Shown: piece by piece, positions 27,599-38,917 of the stretch
Numbering within the stretch: the first letter of the stretch is position 1
Layout: every line of letters starts with the position of its first letter
NCBI RefSeq assembly: GCF_001424875.1
Contig: NZ_LMCT01000045.1
Coordinates: forward strand, 108-64,107
DNA length: 64,000 nucleotides
Reading direction: 5' to 3'
DNA from: Kitasatospora sp. Root107
GTDB taxonomy: Bacteria > Actinomycetota > Actinomycetes > Streptomycetales > Streptomycetaceae
Program-made: the position numbers and the translations under genes
The notes under the pieces: generated by a model
What the model saw: only the letters and a program-made list of their open reading frames with translations
Told to the model about the DNA's origin: nothing
Databases searched by the model: none

Positions 27599-30328
27599 CT
27601 AGAGCGTCGTGGCCCGCTGGAGAGCGCTGGCCAGCAGGGCGAGGTCGGTGGGGCCGTTGCCCAGCTCGCGGACGGGGCGGCGGGTGGGCGGGGCGCCGAG
27701 GTGGGTGGGGTCGATGGCGACGACGGTGGGGCGGAGGGTGGCGGTGCGGGGGATCCGGCCGCTGACCCGGGCGGACTGAAAGGCCGTCACCCCGCCGTCG
27801 GGCCGCCGGAGGTAGGCGCGGCCGGGGGTGTCCTCCGGCAGGGCCGCCGCGTCGGCGAGGTGGATCAGCTGGTCGGAGTCGGCCGGGTCGGCCGTCCGCA
27901 GGGCGATCCGGAGCTGGGCGACCTCGTCCAGCTCCGTACCGGCCGTCTGTTCGGGGGAGCCGGTGGCGGCCACCAGGTGGACGCCGAGCCGGCCGCCGCG
28001 TTCGGCGACGGCGGCCAGGGCGCGGCCGAGCGGCCGGCCGGCCGGGGAGGTGGGGGCGAGCAGGACGTCGAAGTCGTCGACCACCACGACCAGCCGGGCC
28101 GGGACGGCGGTCAGCACGTCGGGCGCCTTGCGGGGGGCGGTGACCCGGACGGCGGTCTCGTGCCGGGCGCCGCCACCCGCCGTCACCAGGGACGGGACGG
28201 GGGTGCCGAGGGCCCGGGCGGTGTGCCAGCCGGTGAAGTCCTGGTCGCCGAAGAGCGCCTCGCGGTGGGCCAGTTCGTCCAGCAGGGTCTCGGCGGCGAG
28301 CATCGCGCGGCGCGGGTCGGCCCCGGCGTCGATGTGCTCGATGACCTGGGGGAGGTCGGTGCAGCCGCGCAGACTTGACGGGTCGTCGGGGGCGGAGCCG
28401 CGGCCTTCGACGATGGTGATCCGGAGCCGTTCGGGCTGCTCGGAGACGGCGAGTGAGGCGACCAGGGTGCGGAGCAGCTCGGTCTTGCCGGTGCCCCGGG
28501 CGCCGCCGACCAGGAGGTGCGGGCCGTTCGGCTCGTCCGGGTCGGCGAGGTCGATCAGGCAGGGCTCGTCCCGGGTGGTGCCGAGCAGGGCGGTGGCGGT
28601 GCCGGGCCCTGAGGGCAGGGCGGCCCAGCGGGCCGAGAGCTTGGCGGGGGTGACGGTGTCGAGGCGGAGCAGGTCGAGCAGCCGGAGCTGGTCGGGCAGC
28701 GGGCCGCGGGCCACCGGGGTGGCCTCGGTGAGCGGGGCGAGGGCCCGGGCCAGGCGCTCGGCCCAGGCGGGGGAGACCGCGTCCAGGGCGATCTCCTCGA
28801 CCCGTTCGCGACCGCCGCCGCCGAGCGGGCGGTCCAGGGTGAACTGGGTGGCGACCTCGCCGGTGAGAACGGCGGTGGCGCCGAGCCCGGCGGGCAGCTC
28901 GGTGGCCTGCTCGGCCAGGCAGATCGGGAAGACGCCGAGGGCGGGGCCCTGCTCCAGCAGGACGGCCAGGGCGGCCCGGCCCTCGGGGGTGCCGGGGGTG
29001 CCGTCCAGCAGCAGCACGGTGGCGGGCGGGCCTGACAGGCCGTCACTGGGGCCCTTGGTCAGCTCGGTGAGCCGGGCCTCGGTCTGTTCGGGGCCGAAAC
29101 CGACCAGCAGGCGGCAGGCCTGACCGTGCGCCGGCTGGAGCTGTGGCAGCCAGAACGACCAGGACCAGTCGGCGGTCTGCTCCTCGGTGCTGCCGACCAC
29201 CACCAGGCTGAGCGCGCTCGGCGGGTGCAGCACGGCGAGTTGGGCCAGTACGGCGCGGGCGAGGGAGGTCAGCCGGGCGCGTGGGCCCGCCAGGCCGAGG
29301 CTGCCGGCGGTCTGCAGGTCGACGGTGACCGGGACGGCGGGCAGCACCGTGCCCGGGGTGGTGCCGGGGCCGCCGGGCCGGTCGGCGGTGCCGAGCCGCA
29401 GGGTGAGCGAGTCGGGGTGGGCCGGGCCGCGCTCCCAGAGCCGGGGGCCGGGGCCGAGCGCGGTGAGCAGCACGGCGGCCAGGTCGGGCCAGCGCTCGCG
29501 CTGGGCGGCGGCCTGCCGGAGCCGGACGGCGGCGTGCTGCTGGGCGGGGCTCGGTGCGGTGGGCTCGGGGCGGGCGCGTCGGCGGGACAGCAGGGCGCGG
29601 GCCCGGCTCCCGGTGGCCGGTGGCTCGGGGGCGGCCGGCTCGGGCTCGGGCGCCGCCGCCTGCCGGGGTGAGGGGGTGACGGTGAGCTGCAGCCGGCCGA
29701 GCCCGTCGGGGCTGGTCCGCGACCCGGAGATGTCCCGGAGATCGGTCCGGATCACCTGCAGGGTGGACTCGCCGATCCGGACCAGCCCGCCGTCGGTCAG
29801 CTCGACCGCCTCGTCGCGGAGGAACCGGCCGTCAATACCGGTGCCGTTGGTCGAGTTGAGGTCACGGACCGTCACCCGGCCGTCGGCGCCCAGGTTCAGC
29901 GAGAGGTGCAGCCGGGAGACGTCGGGGTCGTCGAGCGGGACGTCGGCGGCGCTGGAGCGGCCGACGTGGATCCGGTCGCCGTGCAGGCGGTGCACGCCGC
30001 CCGCGTCGGGGCCGCCGGTGACCCGCAGTTCGGCGGGGGCTGGCGGGCCGTCCTCGTCCGCGTCCGGATCGGGCTCGTTGAGCGAGAGCACGGCGCCGTC
30101 CAGCAGTGGCGGGTGGCCGAGCAGGGTCTGCTCGTCGATCCGCTCGGCCCCGGCGTACAGGTGCACATGGGTGGCAGAGCGCGGGCCGCGTACGCCCACC
30201 GCGCCTGCGAGCGCCCCCGCGACTGCGCCGAGCGCCGTGCCGACCGGGGCGGTGACCAGGACGTCGGTGGCCGTTCCGACGGCTGCCGGGCCGCTGCGCG
30301 GTCGGAGGACAGTGAGCCGGATCTGCAT
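27599..30328 (-). CDS. FHA-FtsK ATPase, EccC/EssC-like
   Basis: A 909-residue protein. The N-terminal region (about 1-100) resembles a ubiquitin-like/EccD-type fold. A forkhead-associated domain follows at about 115-190, with GRSSAADVPLDDPDVSRLHL and DLNSTNGTGIDG, which binds phosphothreonine. After a proline-rich linker and a degenerate middle region, one FtsK/SpoIIIE ATPase domain carries the Walker A GGARGTGKTELL (K615) and a Walker B-like hydrophobic VVVVDDFDVL. Only one canonical nucleotide site is visible, unlike three-ATPase EccC proteins. It is transcribed divergently from two Ser/Thr kinases, and the FHA domain suggests regulation by them. The type VII-like substrates at 38.6 and 60.9 kb are candidates for its clients; this link is inference. 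Confidence 0.82.
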   Translation of the reverse strand: MQIRLTVLRPRSGPAAVGTATDVLVTAPVGTALGAVAGALAGAVGVRGPRSATHVHLYAGAERIDEQTLLGHPPLLDGAVLSLNEPDPDADEDGPPAPAELRVTGGPDAGGVHRLHGDRIHVGRSSAADVPLDDPDVSRLHLSLNLGADGRVTVRDLNSTNGTGIDGRFLRDEAVELTDGGLVRIGESTLQVIRTDLRDISGSRTSPDGLGRLQLTVTPSPRQAAAPEPEPAAPEPPATGSRARALLSRRRARPEPTAPSPAQQHAAVRLRQAAAQRERWPDLAAVLLTALGPGPRLWERGPAHPDSLTLRLGTADRPGGPGTTPGTVLPAVPVTVDLQTAGSLGLAGPRARLTSLARAVLAQLAVLHPPSALSLVVVGSTEEQTADWSWSFWLPQLQPAHGQACRLLVGFGPEQTEARLTELTKGPSDGLSGPPATVLLLDGTPGTPEGRAALAVLLEQGPALGVFPICLAEQATELPAGLGATAVLTGEVATQFTLDRPLGGGGRERVEEIALDAVSPAWAERLARALAPLTEATPVARGPLPDQLRLLDLLRLDTVTPAKLSARWAALPSGPGTATALLGTTRDEPCLIDLADPDEPNGPHLLVGGARGTGKTELLRTLVASLAVSEQPERLRITIVEGRGSAPDDPSSLRGCTDLPQVIEHIDAGADPRRAMLAAETLLDELAHREALFGDQDFTGWHTARALGTPVPSLVTAGGGARHETAVRVTAPRKAPDVLTAVPARLVVVVDDFDVLLAPTSPAGRPLGRALAAVAERGGRLGVHLVAATGSPEQTAGTELDEVAQLRIALRTADPADSDQLIHLADAAALPEDTPGRAYLRRPDGGVTAFQSARVSGRIPRTATLRPTVVAIDPTHLGAPPTRRPVRELGNGPTDLALLASALQRATTL

Positions 30329-30579
30329 CGCCCCCGCACTCCCCTTCAGTGATGCCGTTGGGCCACAAGAGTGGTGCCTGTCATCCTGCCACCCCGGACC
30401 GACACCGCGCTCCCGGCACCGGATTTGACGATCTTGCGATGATCGCCATGGTGGAGCCGACGAACCGTCAGGTCAACCTCGTGTCGGACGGGGCCCCGCA
30501 GGACGCGGTCCTGGCGCCTCGGAAACCTGAGCGGGCACCGTTAGAGTTGCCGAAAACACGGCGGCGCGAGGAGTCGTAG

Positions 30580-32403
<1,824 letters not shown>

Positions 32404-32454
32404 TAGAGATTTGTCGACACTTCACGATTTTTCCTGTCACCCGAGGGCTTACAG

Positions 32455-32480
32455 GGCCGTTCGGCGTCCCCCGAACGGCC
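32455..32480 (+). terminator. Hairpin between the two kinase genes
   Basis: GGCCGTTCGG pairs perfectly with CCGAACGGCC around CGTCCC, with no T tract. It could terminate pkaA or attenuate read-through into pkaB. Confidence 0.5.
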
Positions 32481-32568
32481 GTCGGGCGCGTAGGTTGGTG
32501 GGCTGAAGCACCGACCTACCGAGCACGCAGCAGTACCGCGTGCTCCCGCCGCCTACGGAGCAGCAGCA

Positions 32569-33858
32569 TTGGCACGCAAGATCGGCAGCCGGTACACCGT
32601 CCACCAGGTGATCGGCCGGGGGTCCGCCGGGACCGTCTGGCTCGGCGAGGGCCCGGACGGGCCGGTGGCAGTCAAGCTGCTGCGTGAGGATCTGGCATCC
32701 GATCAGGTCCTCGTGGGGCGGTTCATCCAGGAGCGCACCGCGCTGATGAGCCTGGACCACCCCCGGGTGGTCGGGGTCCGCGACATGGTGATGGACGGCG
32801 ACGACCTGGCCCTGGTGATGGAGCTGGTGCAGGGCGCCGACCTGCGCTCCCGGCTGGACCGGGACGGTCCGATGACCCCGCTGGCCGCCGTCTCGGTGAT
32901 CGCCGACGTGGCCGACGGCCTGGCCGCCGCACACGCCGCCGGGATCGTGCACCGGGACGTGAAGCCGGAGAACGTGATGCTCGACCTGGCCGCCCCGGCC
33001 GGGCCCGGCGGCGCCCCGCGCGCCAAGCTCACCGACTTCGGCATCGCCCGCCTGGTGGACGCCCCGCGCCGGACCAGGGCGACCAGGATCATCGGCACCC
33101 CCGACTACCTGGCCCCCGAGATCATCGAGGGCCTGGAGCCGCGCGCCGCCGTCGACATCTACGCGCTGGCCACGGTCCTGTACGAGCTGTTGACCGGCTT
33201 CACCCCGTTCGGCGGCGGCCACACCGGCGCGGTGCTGCGGCGGCACGTCACCGAGACCGTCCCGCCGATCGCCGGGATTCCTGACGGGCTGTCACGGATC
33301 ATCGGCGAGTGCCTGGCGAAGGCCCCGGCCTCCCGGCTGCGCGCCGCCGAACTGGCCGAGCGGCTGCGCGAGCAGCTGCCGTACCTGGCCGGGCTGCCCG
33401 CGCACGTCCCGCCGCAGAGCAAGGCCCCGGCCGAGGAACTGATCACCCCGGGCGAGGCGGTCTACGCCGAGGTCGACGCCGGACCCGGCACCCACCGCCG
33501 CCGCCGGGGCCCGGCCGTCCCGCTGGTGCCGACCCCCTCGCCGGACTCCACCCGGGACACCCACACCAGCCTGCGCCGCCCGTCCGCCCAGGAGTTGGCC
33601 TCGTACGCCGCCGAGTCGCAGGCCCAGCGCCGGGAGGCGGCCCCGGCGAGCGGCCACCGGAAGGGGCGGCGGGCGCTGGTCCGGCGCCGCCGGCTGTACG
33701 CGGTGCTGCTCGCCGTGGTGCTACTGCTGGCCGGTGCGGCGGCCGCCTACTCGGCCTTCGCGGCCTCGCCGCCCGACGCGCGGATCGGGGCGCCCGCTCC
33801 CTGGCAGGTCGGATCGGCTGTGGATACCCATGCACGGTCGGTGGCCCCGAACCATTAG
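32569..33858 (+). CDS. pkaB: Membrane Ser/Thr protein kinase, PkaB-type
   Basis: A 429-residue kinase whose frame opens at TTG 32569, directly before ARKIGSRYTVHQVIGRGSAGTVW; no ATG or GTG fits better. The kinase domain (about 6-265) has K36, HRDVKPEN with D130, DFG with D156 and TPDYLAPEI. A short linker leads to one transmembrane helix (about 378-400, LYAVLLAVVLLLAGAAAAYSAF) and a short external tail. Its stop lies 9 bases before prfB, so the two may be co-transcribed. The symbol rests on remembered S. coelicolor gene order and should be confirmed. Confidence 0.85.
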   Translation: MARKIGSRYTVHQVIGRGSAGTVWLGEGPDGPVAVKLLREDLASDQVLVGRFIQERTALMSLDHPRVVGVRDMVMDGDDLALVMELVQGADLRSRLDRDGPMTPLAAVSVIADVADGLAAAHAAGIVHRDVKPENVMLDLAAPAGPGGAPRAKLTDFGIARLVDAPRRTRATRIIGTPDYLAPEIIEGLEPRAAVDIYALATVLYELLTGFTPFGGGHTGAVLRRHVTETVPPIAGIPDGLSRIIGECLAKAPASRLRAAELAERLREQLPYLAGLPAHVPPQSKAPAEELITPGEAVYAEVDAGPGTHRRRRGPAVPLVPTPSPDSTRDTHTSLRRPSAQELASYAAESQAQRREAAPASGHRKGRRALVRRRRLYAVLLAVVLLLAGAAAAYSAFAASPPDARIGAPAPWQVGSAVDTHARSVAPNH

Positions 33859-33867
33859 GCTGGTGGC

Positions 33868-34977
33868 GTGGCAGTCGTCGATCCTTCAGAAGAGCTCAAG
33901 TCCCTCGAAACGACCATGGGGTCCATCGAGGCCGTCCTCGACCTGGACAAGATCCGGGCCGACATCGCCGCCCTCGAGGAGGAGGCAGCCGCCCCCAACC
34001 TGTGGGACGACCTGGCGAACGCGCAGCAGGTCACCAGCCGGCTCTCCTTCCTGCAGGGCGAGCTGCGCAAGGTGCAGACCCTGCGCGGCCGGGTGGACGA
34101 CCTCTCGATCATGTTCGAGCTGGCCGAGGACGAGGACGACGCGGACACCCTCAGCGAGGCGCTGACCGAGCTGACCTCGGTGCAGAAGGCGGTCGAGGAG
34201 CTCGAGGTCCGCACCCTGCTCTCCGGTGAGTACGACTCCCGGGAGGCCCTGGTCAACATCCGGGCCGAGGCCGGTGGCGTGGACGCCGCCGACTTCGCCG
34301 AGCAGCTGATGCGGATGTACCTCCGCTGGGCCGAGCGGCACGGCTACCCGACCGAGGTCTACGACACCTCGTACGCCGAAGAGGCCGGCATCAAGTCCGC
34401 GACCTTCACCGTGAAGGTGCCGTACGCGTACGGCACGCTCTCGGTCGAGCAGGGCACCCACCGCCTGGTCCGGATCTCGCCGTTCGACAACCAGGGCCGC
34501 CGGCAGACCTCGTTCGCGGGCGTCGAGGTGCTCCCCGTGGTCGAGCAGTCCGACCACGTCGACATCGACGAGGGCGAGCTGCGGATCGACGTGTACCGCG
34601 CCTCGGGCCCCGGTGGCCAGGGCGTCAACACCACCGACTCGGCGGTCCGGATCACCCACCTGCCGACCGGCACCGTGGTCTCCTGCCAGAACGAGCGCTC
34701 GCAGATCCAGAACAAGGCCTCGGCGATGAACGTCCTCCAGGCCAAGCTGCTCGAGCTGCGCCGGCAGGAGGAGAAGGCCGCGATGAACGCGCTCAAGGAC
34801 AGCGGCAGCTCCTGGGGCAACCAGATGCGTTCGTACGTCCTGCACCCGTACCAGATGGTCAAGGACCTCCGGACGGAGTTCGAGGTCGGCAACCCGCAGT
34901 CCGTGCTGGACGGGGACATCGACGGCTTCATCGAGGCGGGCATCCGCTGGCGCAAGCAGCGTGAGACCGCCGCGTAA
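33868..34977 (+). CDS. prfB: Peptide chain release factor 2
   Basis: A 369-residue class I release factor starting at GTG 33868. The peptidyl-tRNA hydrolysis motif GGQ is at 249-251 ([18 protein letters not shown]) and the stop-recognition tripeptide SPF at 204-206, which marks RF2 (UGA/UAA) and not RF1. The gene is a single frame without the programmed frameshift found in many other bacterial prfB genes, as is usual in actinobacteria. A 16-bp perfect terminator follows immediately. Confidence 0.97.
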   Translation: MAVVDPSEELKSLETTMGSIEAVLDLDKIRADIAALEEEAAAPNLWDDLANAQQVTSRLSFLQGELRKVQTLRGRVDDLSIMFELAEDEDDADTLSEALTELTSVQKAVEELEVRTLLSGEYDSREALVNIRAEAGGVDAADFAEQLMRMYLRWAERHGYPTEVYDTSYAEEAGIKSATFTVKVPYAYGTLSVEQGTHRLVRISPFDNQGRRQTSFAGVEVLPVVEQSDHVDIDEGELRIDVYRASGPGGQGVNTTDSAVRITHLPTGTVVSCQNERSQIQNKASAMNVLQAKLLELRRQEEKAAMNALKDSGSSWGNQMRSYVLHPYQMVKDLRTEFEVGNPQSVLDGDIDGFIEAGIRWRKQRETAA

Positions 34978-34986
34978 GGCGACATG

Positions 34987-35023
34987 AGGAAGGGCCCCGG
35001 GACGTCGTCCCGGGGCCCTTCCT
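34987..35023. terminator. 16-bp perfect hairpin after prfB
   Basis: AGGAAGGGCCCCGGGA pairs with TCCCGGGGCCCTTCCT around CGTCG, 9 bases after the prfB stop and 34 bases before the end of the convergent small gene; it can serve both strands. Confidence 0.9.
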
Positions 35024-35057
35024 GTCGTTCGGTGCGGCTCTTGTCGTGTGGCGCGGG

Positions 35058-35252
35058 TCAGGCCAGGGCCTGCCGGGCGATCAGTGCCACGGCCAGCAGG
35101 CCGACCAGCAACGCGAGCAGCGTGGCGGGTGTCAGTGCGGCGAACGGGCCCTGCTCGCCCTCCAGCCGGGCCCGGTTGGCGCGGCAGACGGGGCAGCGGC
35201 CGTCACTCACGCGGCCGTTGCAGTTGGCGCACACCAGATGGTCGCACGTCAT
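35058..35252 (-). CDS. Small zinc-ribbon membrane protein
   Basis: ATG 35252 is chosen because GGAGGAG lies 5 to 11 bases upstream on the minus strand; a longer frame upstream lacks this. The 64-residue product begins MTCDHLVCANC and has C3, C8, C11, then CPVC, i.e. a treble Cys zinc-ribbon pattern, followed by one hydrophobic C-terminal helix (LTPATLLALLVGLLAVALIA). Short proteins of this layout are widespread in Streptomyces but have no assigned function. It is convergent with prfB. Confidence 0.75.
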   Translation of the reverse strand: MTCDHLVCANCNGRVSDGRCPVCRANRARLEGEQGPFAALTPATLLALLVGLLAVALIARQALA

Positions 35253-35693
35253 GCGATCTCCTCCTTGCTGCTTACAGCAACGCGCCGGGAGGGCTTCCGG
35301 TTCCTTCGGCTGCCCCATACGGCCGCTCTCTGCCTACCACTGTGCCAGGTTCCGGACGATCCGGCCCGTGCGTGGGGGCGGCGGACCGCTCAACCGCAAG
35401 CAGGTCTGTGACATGGCTCGCATTTATCCGGGCAAAACAGAACATTCGCCACCAATTCTCAGGCCGTCGGACCGGCCGAGCCTGCGAGCCCGGATGCGCT
35501 TCGCGTATGGTCCGAGACCGGAGAAGTGGCAGTCCGCCATTTCCGCCGCCGCTCCCGGCCTGCCGCGGGAGTGGAACCGACCGAGGAACGGTGCCGTCCG
35601 GCCAGCCCTCCGAGGCCCGAAGTAACGATCGGGTCACGGAAGTTCGGCCGACGCGGTCGCCATTCCACCTAGGATGGCCCCCGTGATGCAGCC
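35253..35693. other. Intergenic before ftsE
   Basis: No gene with family resemblance or ribosome binding site was found here. TAGGAT at 35670-35675 is a plausible -10 element for ftsE, but no good -35 partner is 16-19 bases upstream. If used, the leader before GTG 35694 would be about 11 bases. Confidence 0.4.
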
Positions 35694-36383
35694 GTGATCA
35701 GATTCGACAACGTCTCCAAGACCTATCCCAAGCAGAACCGTCCGGCCCTGGACAACGTCTCGCTGGAGATCGAGAAGGGTGAGTTCGTCTTCCTGGTCGG
35801 GTCCTCCGGCTCGGGCAAGTCGACCTTCCTCCGGCTCTGCCTGCGCGAGGAGCGGCCGAGCGTCGGCGAGGTGCACGTCCTGGGCAAGGACCTCGGCAAG
35901 CTGTCCAACTGGAAGGTGCCGCACATGCGCCGCCAGCTGGGCACCGTCTTCCAGGACTTCCGCCTGCTGCCGAACAAGACCGTGGCGCAGAACGTGGCGT
36001 TCGCCCTGGAGGTCATCGGCAAGCCGAAGGCCTCGATCAACAAGGTCGTCCCCGAGGTGCTCGACCTGGTCGGCCTCGGTGGCAAGGAGGACCGGATGCC
36101 CGGTGAGCTCTCGGGTGGTGAGCAGCAGCGCGTGGCGATCGCCCGCGCCTTCGTGAACCGTCCGATGCTGCTGATCGCCGACGAGCCGACCGGAAACCTC
36201 GACCCGCAGAACTCGGTCGGCATCATGAAGCTGCTCGACCGGATCAACCGCACCGGCACCACCGTCCTGATGGCCACTCACGACCAGGCCATCGTCGACC
36301 AGATGCGCAAGCGAGTGATCGAGCTCGACAAGGGGCTGCTGGTCCGCGACCAGGCCCGTGGCGTCTACGGCTACCAGCACTGA
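35694..36383 (+). CDS. ftsE: Cell division ATP-binding protein FtsE
   Basis: A 229-residue ABC ATPase from GTG 35694. Walker [10 protein letters not shown] is at about 36-44, then the Q-loop VFQDFRLLP, signature LSGGEQQRV, Walker [13 protein letters not shown] and the switch histidine in MATHDQ. FtsE with FtsX forms a membrane complex that controls peptidoglycan hydrolases at division. The characteristic FtsE phrase [18 protein letters not shown] is present. ftsX follows after 61 bp. No strong ribosome binding site is seen. Confidence 0.96.
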   Translation: MIRFDNVSKTYPKQNRPALDNVSLEIEKGEFVFLVGSSGSGKSTFLRLCLREERPSVGEVHVLGKDLGKLSNWKVPHMRRQLGTVFQDFRLLPNKTVAQNVAFALEVIGKPKASINKVVPEVLDLVGLGGKEDRMPGELSGGEQQRVAIARAFVNRPMLLIADEPTGNLDPQNSVGIMKLLDRINRTGTTVLMATHDQAIVDQMRKRVIELDKGLLVRDQARGVYGYQH

Positions 36384-36444
36384 GCCTGACGCCTCGCCCG
36401 CCTGCCCGCCCCCACCCGCAATGACCCTGGAGTGAGACAAAGCC

Positions 36445-37350
36445 ATGCGCGCCCAGTTCGTTCTGTCGGAGATCGGCGTCGGTCTCCGTCGCAACCTGAC
36501 CATGACCATCGCGGTCGTGGTCAGTGTTGCGCTGTCGCTCGCCCTGGCCGGAGCCAGCCTGCTGGTGCGTGACCAGGTCAACTCGATGAAGGACTTCTGG
36601 TACGACAAGGTCGAGGTGAGCATCTACTTCTGCACCAAGGCCGACTCCAAGTCGCCCCAGTGTTTGGCGGGTGCCGCCACCGACCAGCAGATCGCCGAGG
36701 TGAAGTCGAAGCTGGAGAAGATGCCGCTGGTGCAGAACTTCAGCTTCGAGAGTTCGCAGGAGGCCTTCAAGCACTGGAAGGACCTCAACCCGGACAACCC
36801 GCTGATCGTCGCGGTGGGTGCGGAGGCGATGCCGCAGTCCTGGCGGGTGAAGTTGACCGATCCGACCAAGTACGACGTGATGCAGAGCGCCTTCGCCGGC
36901 CTGCCGGGCGTCAAGTCGGTGCAGGACCAGAAGAAGATCCTGGAGAACCTGTTCGGGTTGCTGAACGGCTTGCAGACGGCCGCGTTCGTGATCATGGTGT
37001 TGATGCTGTTCGTTGCGCTGCTGCTGATCGTCAACACCGTCCGGGTGTCGGCGTTCAGCCGACGGCGTGAGACCGGCATCATGCGCCTGGTCGGTGCTTC
37101 GAACTTCTACGTCCAGATGCCGTTCATCGCCGAGGCCGCGTTCGCCGCCCTGCTCGGGGCCACGCTGGCCTCCGGGCTGCTGGTCGGCGGGCACTTCTTC
37201 GTGCAGGGCTTCCTGGCCAAGAAGGTGGAGTTCATCCACTTCATCGGGCTCTCCTCGGTGCTGTCGGTGATCCCGCTGCTGGTCGTGGTCGGCATGGGGA
37301 TGGCCGCGATCGCGGCGTTCTTCACTCTGCGGAAGTACCTGAAGGTCTGA
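36445..37350 (+). CDS. ftsX: Cell division permease-like protein FtsX
   Basis: A 301-residue membrane protein. TM1 lies at about 20-42, followed by an extracellular domain (about 45-170) with two cysteines (YFCTKADSKSPQC), then three C-terminal helices with the FtsX-type cytoplasmic segment RETGIMRLVGASNFYVQMPF. This is the four-helix FtsX topology. The extracellular domain in this family activates cell-wall hydrolase partners. It is co-oriented with ftsE and with the S41 protease 34 bp downstream, so a three-gene unit is likely. Confidence 0.95.
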   Translation: MRAQFVLSEIGVGLRRNLTMTIAVVVSVALSLALAGASLLVRDQVNSMKDFWYDKVEVSIYFCTKADSKSPQCLAGAATDQQIAEVKSKLEKMPLVQNFSFESSQEAFKHWKDLNPDNPLIVAVGAEAMPQSWRVKLTDPTKYDVMQSAFAGLPGVKSVQDQKKILENLFGLLNGLQTAAFVIMVLMLFVALLLIVNTVRVSAFSRRRETGIMRLVGASNFYVQMPFIAEAAFAALLGATLASGLLVGGHFFVQGFLAKKVEFIHFIGLSSVLSVIPLLVVVGMGMAAIAAFFTLRKYLKV

Positions 37351-37384
37351 CGTCGGGCAGAGGACGGCGCCTAGACTCCGGGCC

Positions 37385-38491
37385 ATGTCGGTGACACTGC
37401 GCAGAGGGGTACGCCAGGGGGCCATGCTCTCGCTGGTGTTCGGCACCGTACTGCTCGGTGGCGCGATGACCGGTGCCTGGAGCGAACCCCCGGCACTCGC
37501 CCAACTCGCCACCTCCTCGGACGCGCTGAACGGCCAGACGCTGGCCGGGGCCGACCTCTCCCGGCAGCAGGCCGAGCAACTGCTGGCCGGGGGTGACGAT
37601 CCGTGGGCCGCGTACTACAGCCGCGAGGCGTACACCGACCTCACCCAGGGGCGGTACCACGGTGTCGGCCTCTCGGTCCGCCGTGCGCCCGACGGGGCCA
37701 CCACGGTGGCCCAGGTGACCCCGGCCGGGCCGGCCGAGCAGGCCGGGATCGCGGTCGGGGAGCAGCTGTTACGGATCGACGGCGCCCCGGCCGACCGGCT
37801 GCCGGTCACCGAGGTGGTGGCCGGGCTGCGCGGTGCGGCCGGTTCGACGGTCGCGCTGGCGCTGCGCGCCCCCAGCGGCGTCGAGCGCGAACTCACCCTG
37901 CGCCGGGCCGAACTGGCGGCCCGTGACGTGACGGTGGACCACCCGCGCTCCGGGGTGGTCCGGATCGCGGTGCACGGCTTCACCGCCGGGGTGGCCGAGC
38001 AGGTCAGGGCGGCCGCCCAGGGTGCCAAGGGGGTGCTGCTCGACCTGCGCGGCAACTCCGGCGGGCTGGTCGACGAGGCCGCCGCCACCGCCGCGCTCTT
38101 CCTGGACGGCGGCCCGGTCGGCTCCTACCTGGAGCACGGCGAGCGGCGCGAACTCACCGCCGCACCCGGTGGCGACACCGCCACACCGCTGGTGGTGCTG
38201 GTCGACGGCGGCACCATGAGCGCCGCCGAACTGCTGGCCGGAGCGCTCCAGGACCGCAGCCGCGCCGTCCTGGTGGGCGCCCGGACCTTCGGCAAGGGCA
38301 CCGTCCAGCAGCCCAGCCGACTGGCCGACGGCGCCGTGCTCGAGCTCACGGTGGGCCGGTACTTCACCCCGGCCGGCCGCTCCCCGGACGGCACCGGCCT
38401 GACCCCCGACGTCCCCCGGCCGGCCCGCGCCACCCCCGCCGACACCCTCCGGCTCGCCGACACCGTGCTCTCCGGCCTCGGCCGTAAGTAG
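37385..38491 (+). CDS. S41 C-terminal processing protease
   Basis: A 368-residue CtpA-type protease. One N-terminal hydrophobic segment (about 13-32, MLSLVFGTVLLGGAMTGAW) acts as signal or anchor. A PDZ domain is at about 85-165 (TQGRYHGVGLSVRRAPDG). The S41 catalytic domain has LDLRGNSGGLVDEA, nucleophile S279 in GGTMSAAELLAG and base K304 in FGKGTVQ. It would cut exported proteins at their C-termini. Placed directly after ftsX, it may process division or cell-wall proteins; this is inference. Confidence 0.92.
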   Translation: MSVTLRRGVRQGAMLSLVFGTVLLGGAMTGAWSEPPALAQLATSSDALNGQTLAGADLSRQQAEQLLAGGDDPWAAYYSREAYTDLTQGRYHGVGLSVRRAPDGATTVAQVTPAGPAEQAGIAVGEQLLRIDGAPADRLPVTEVVAGLRGAAGSTVALALRAPSGVERELTLRRAELAARDVTVDHPRSGVVRIAVHGFTAGVAEQVRAAAQGAKGVLLDLRGNSGGLVDEAAATAALFLDGGPVGSYLEHGERRELTAAPGGDTATPLVVLVDGGTMSAAELLAGALQDRSRAVLVGARTFGKGTVQQPSRLADGAVLELTVGRYFTPAGRSPDGTGLTPDVPRPARATPADTLRLADTVLSGLGRK

Positions 38492-38596
38492 CCCCCCAAC
38501 ACGCGGTCGTGTCGGAGCGTGTGGCTACCATGACCGAACGCCACGACGGGTGCCGGCGGATCACGCGGCACGGTGGCGACGCTGGGGGGCGAACAA

Positions 38597-38908
38597 GTGA
38601 CATCGGATTTCCGCGTCGACGTGGGTCAGTTGGACCTGCTGGCACGTCAACTGGGTGAGAGCACCGGCTCGATGGGCGCCGCCATGCGCGCGATGGAGAC
38701 CACCGGGCCGAAGACCACCGGCAGCAAGCGGCTCGACCACGCCTGCGACGACTTCCAGGAGAAGTGGGAGTACGGCCTCAAGCAGCTGACCCAGACCGTC
38801 CAGGCCGTCACCAACGGCCTGGACCGGACGGTCACGGCGTACCAGCAGACCGAGGCCGCGCTGGCGGCCGTGTACCAGGGCGCTTCGGCTTCGGCCTCGG
38901 CGAGCTGA
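38597..38908 (+). CDS. WXG100-like secretion substrate
   Basis: GTG 38597 is chosen because GGGGGG precedes it; an in-frame GTG eight codons earlier is the alternative. The 103-residue, helical protein has a central W-E-Y-G in place of W-x-G and a Ser/Ala-rich tail. Size and helix-turn-helix character fit ESAT-6/WXG100 proteins, which are exported by type VII systems as dimers with a partner. It is followed 9 bp later by a larger secreted-type protein. Confidence 0.7.
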   Translation: MTSDFRVDVGQLDLLARQLGESTGSMGAAMRAMETTGPKTTGSKRLDHACDDFQEKWEYGLKQLTQTVQAVTNGLDRTVTAYQQTEAALAAVYQGASASASAS

Positions 38909-38917
38909 GGGGGCGCC

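Noticed and set aside
33868-34977. Programmed frameshift in prfB
   Set aside because: The gene is one continuous frame from GTG to stop; no in-frame UGA early in the gene was found.
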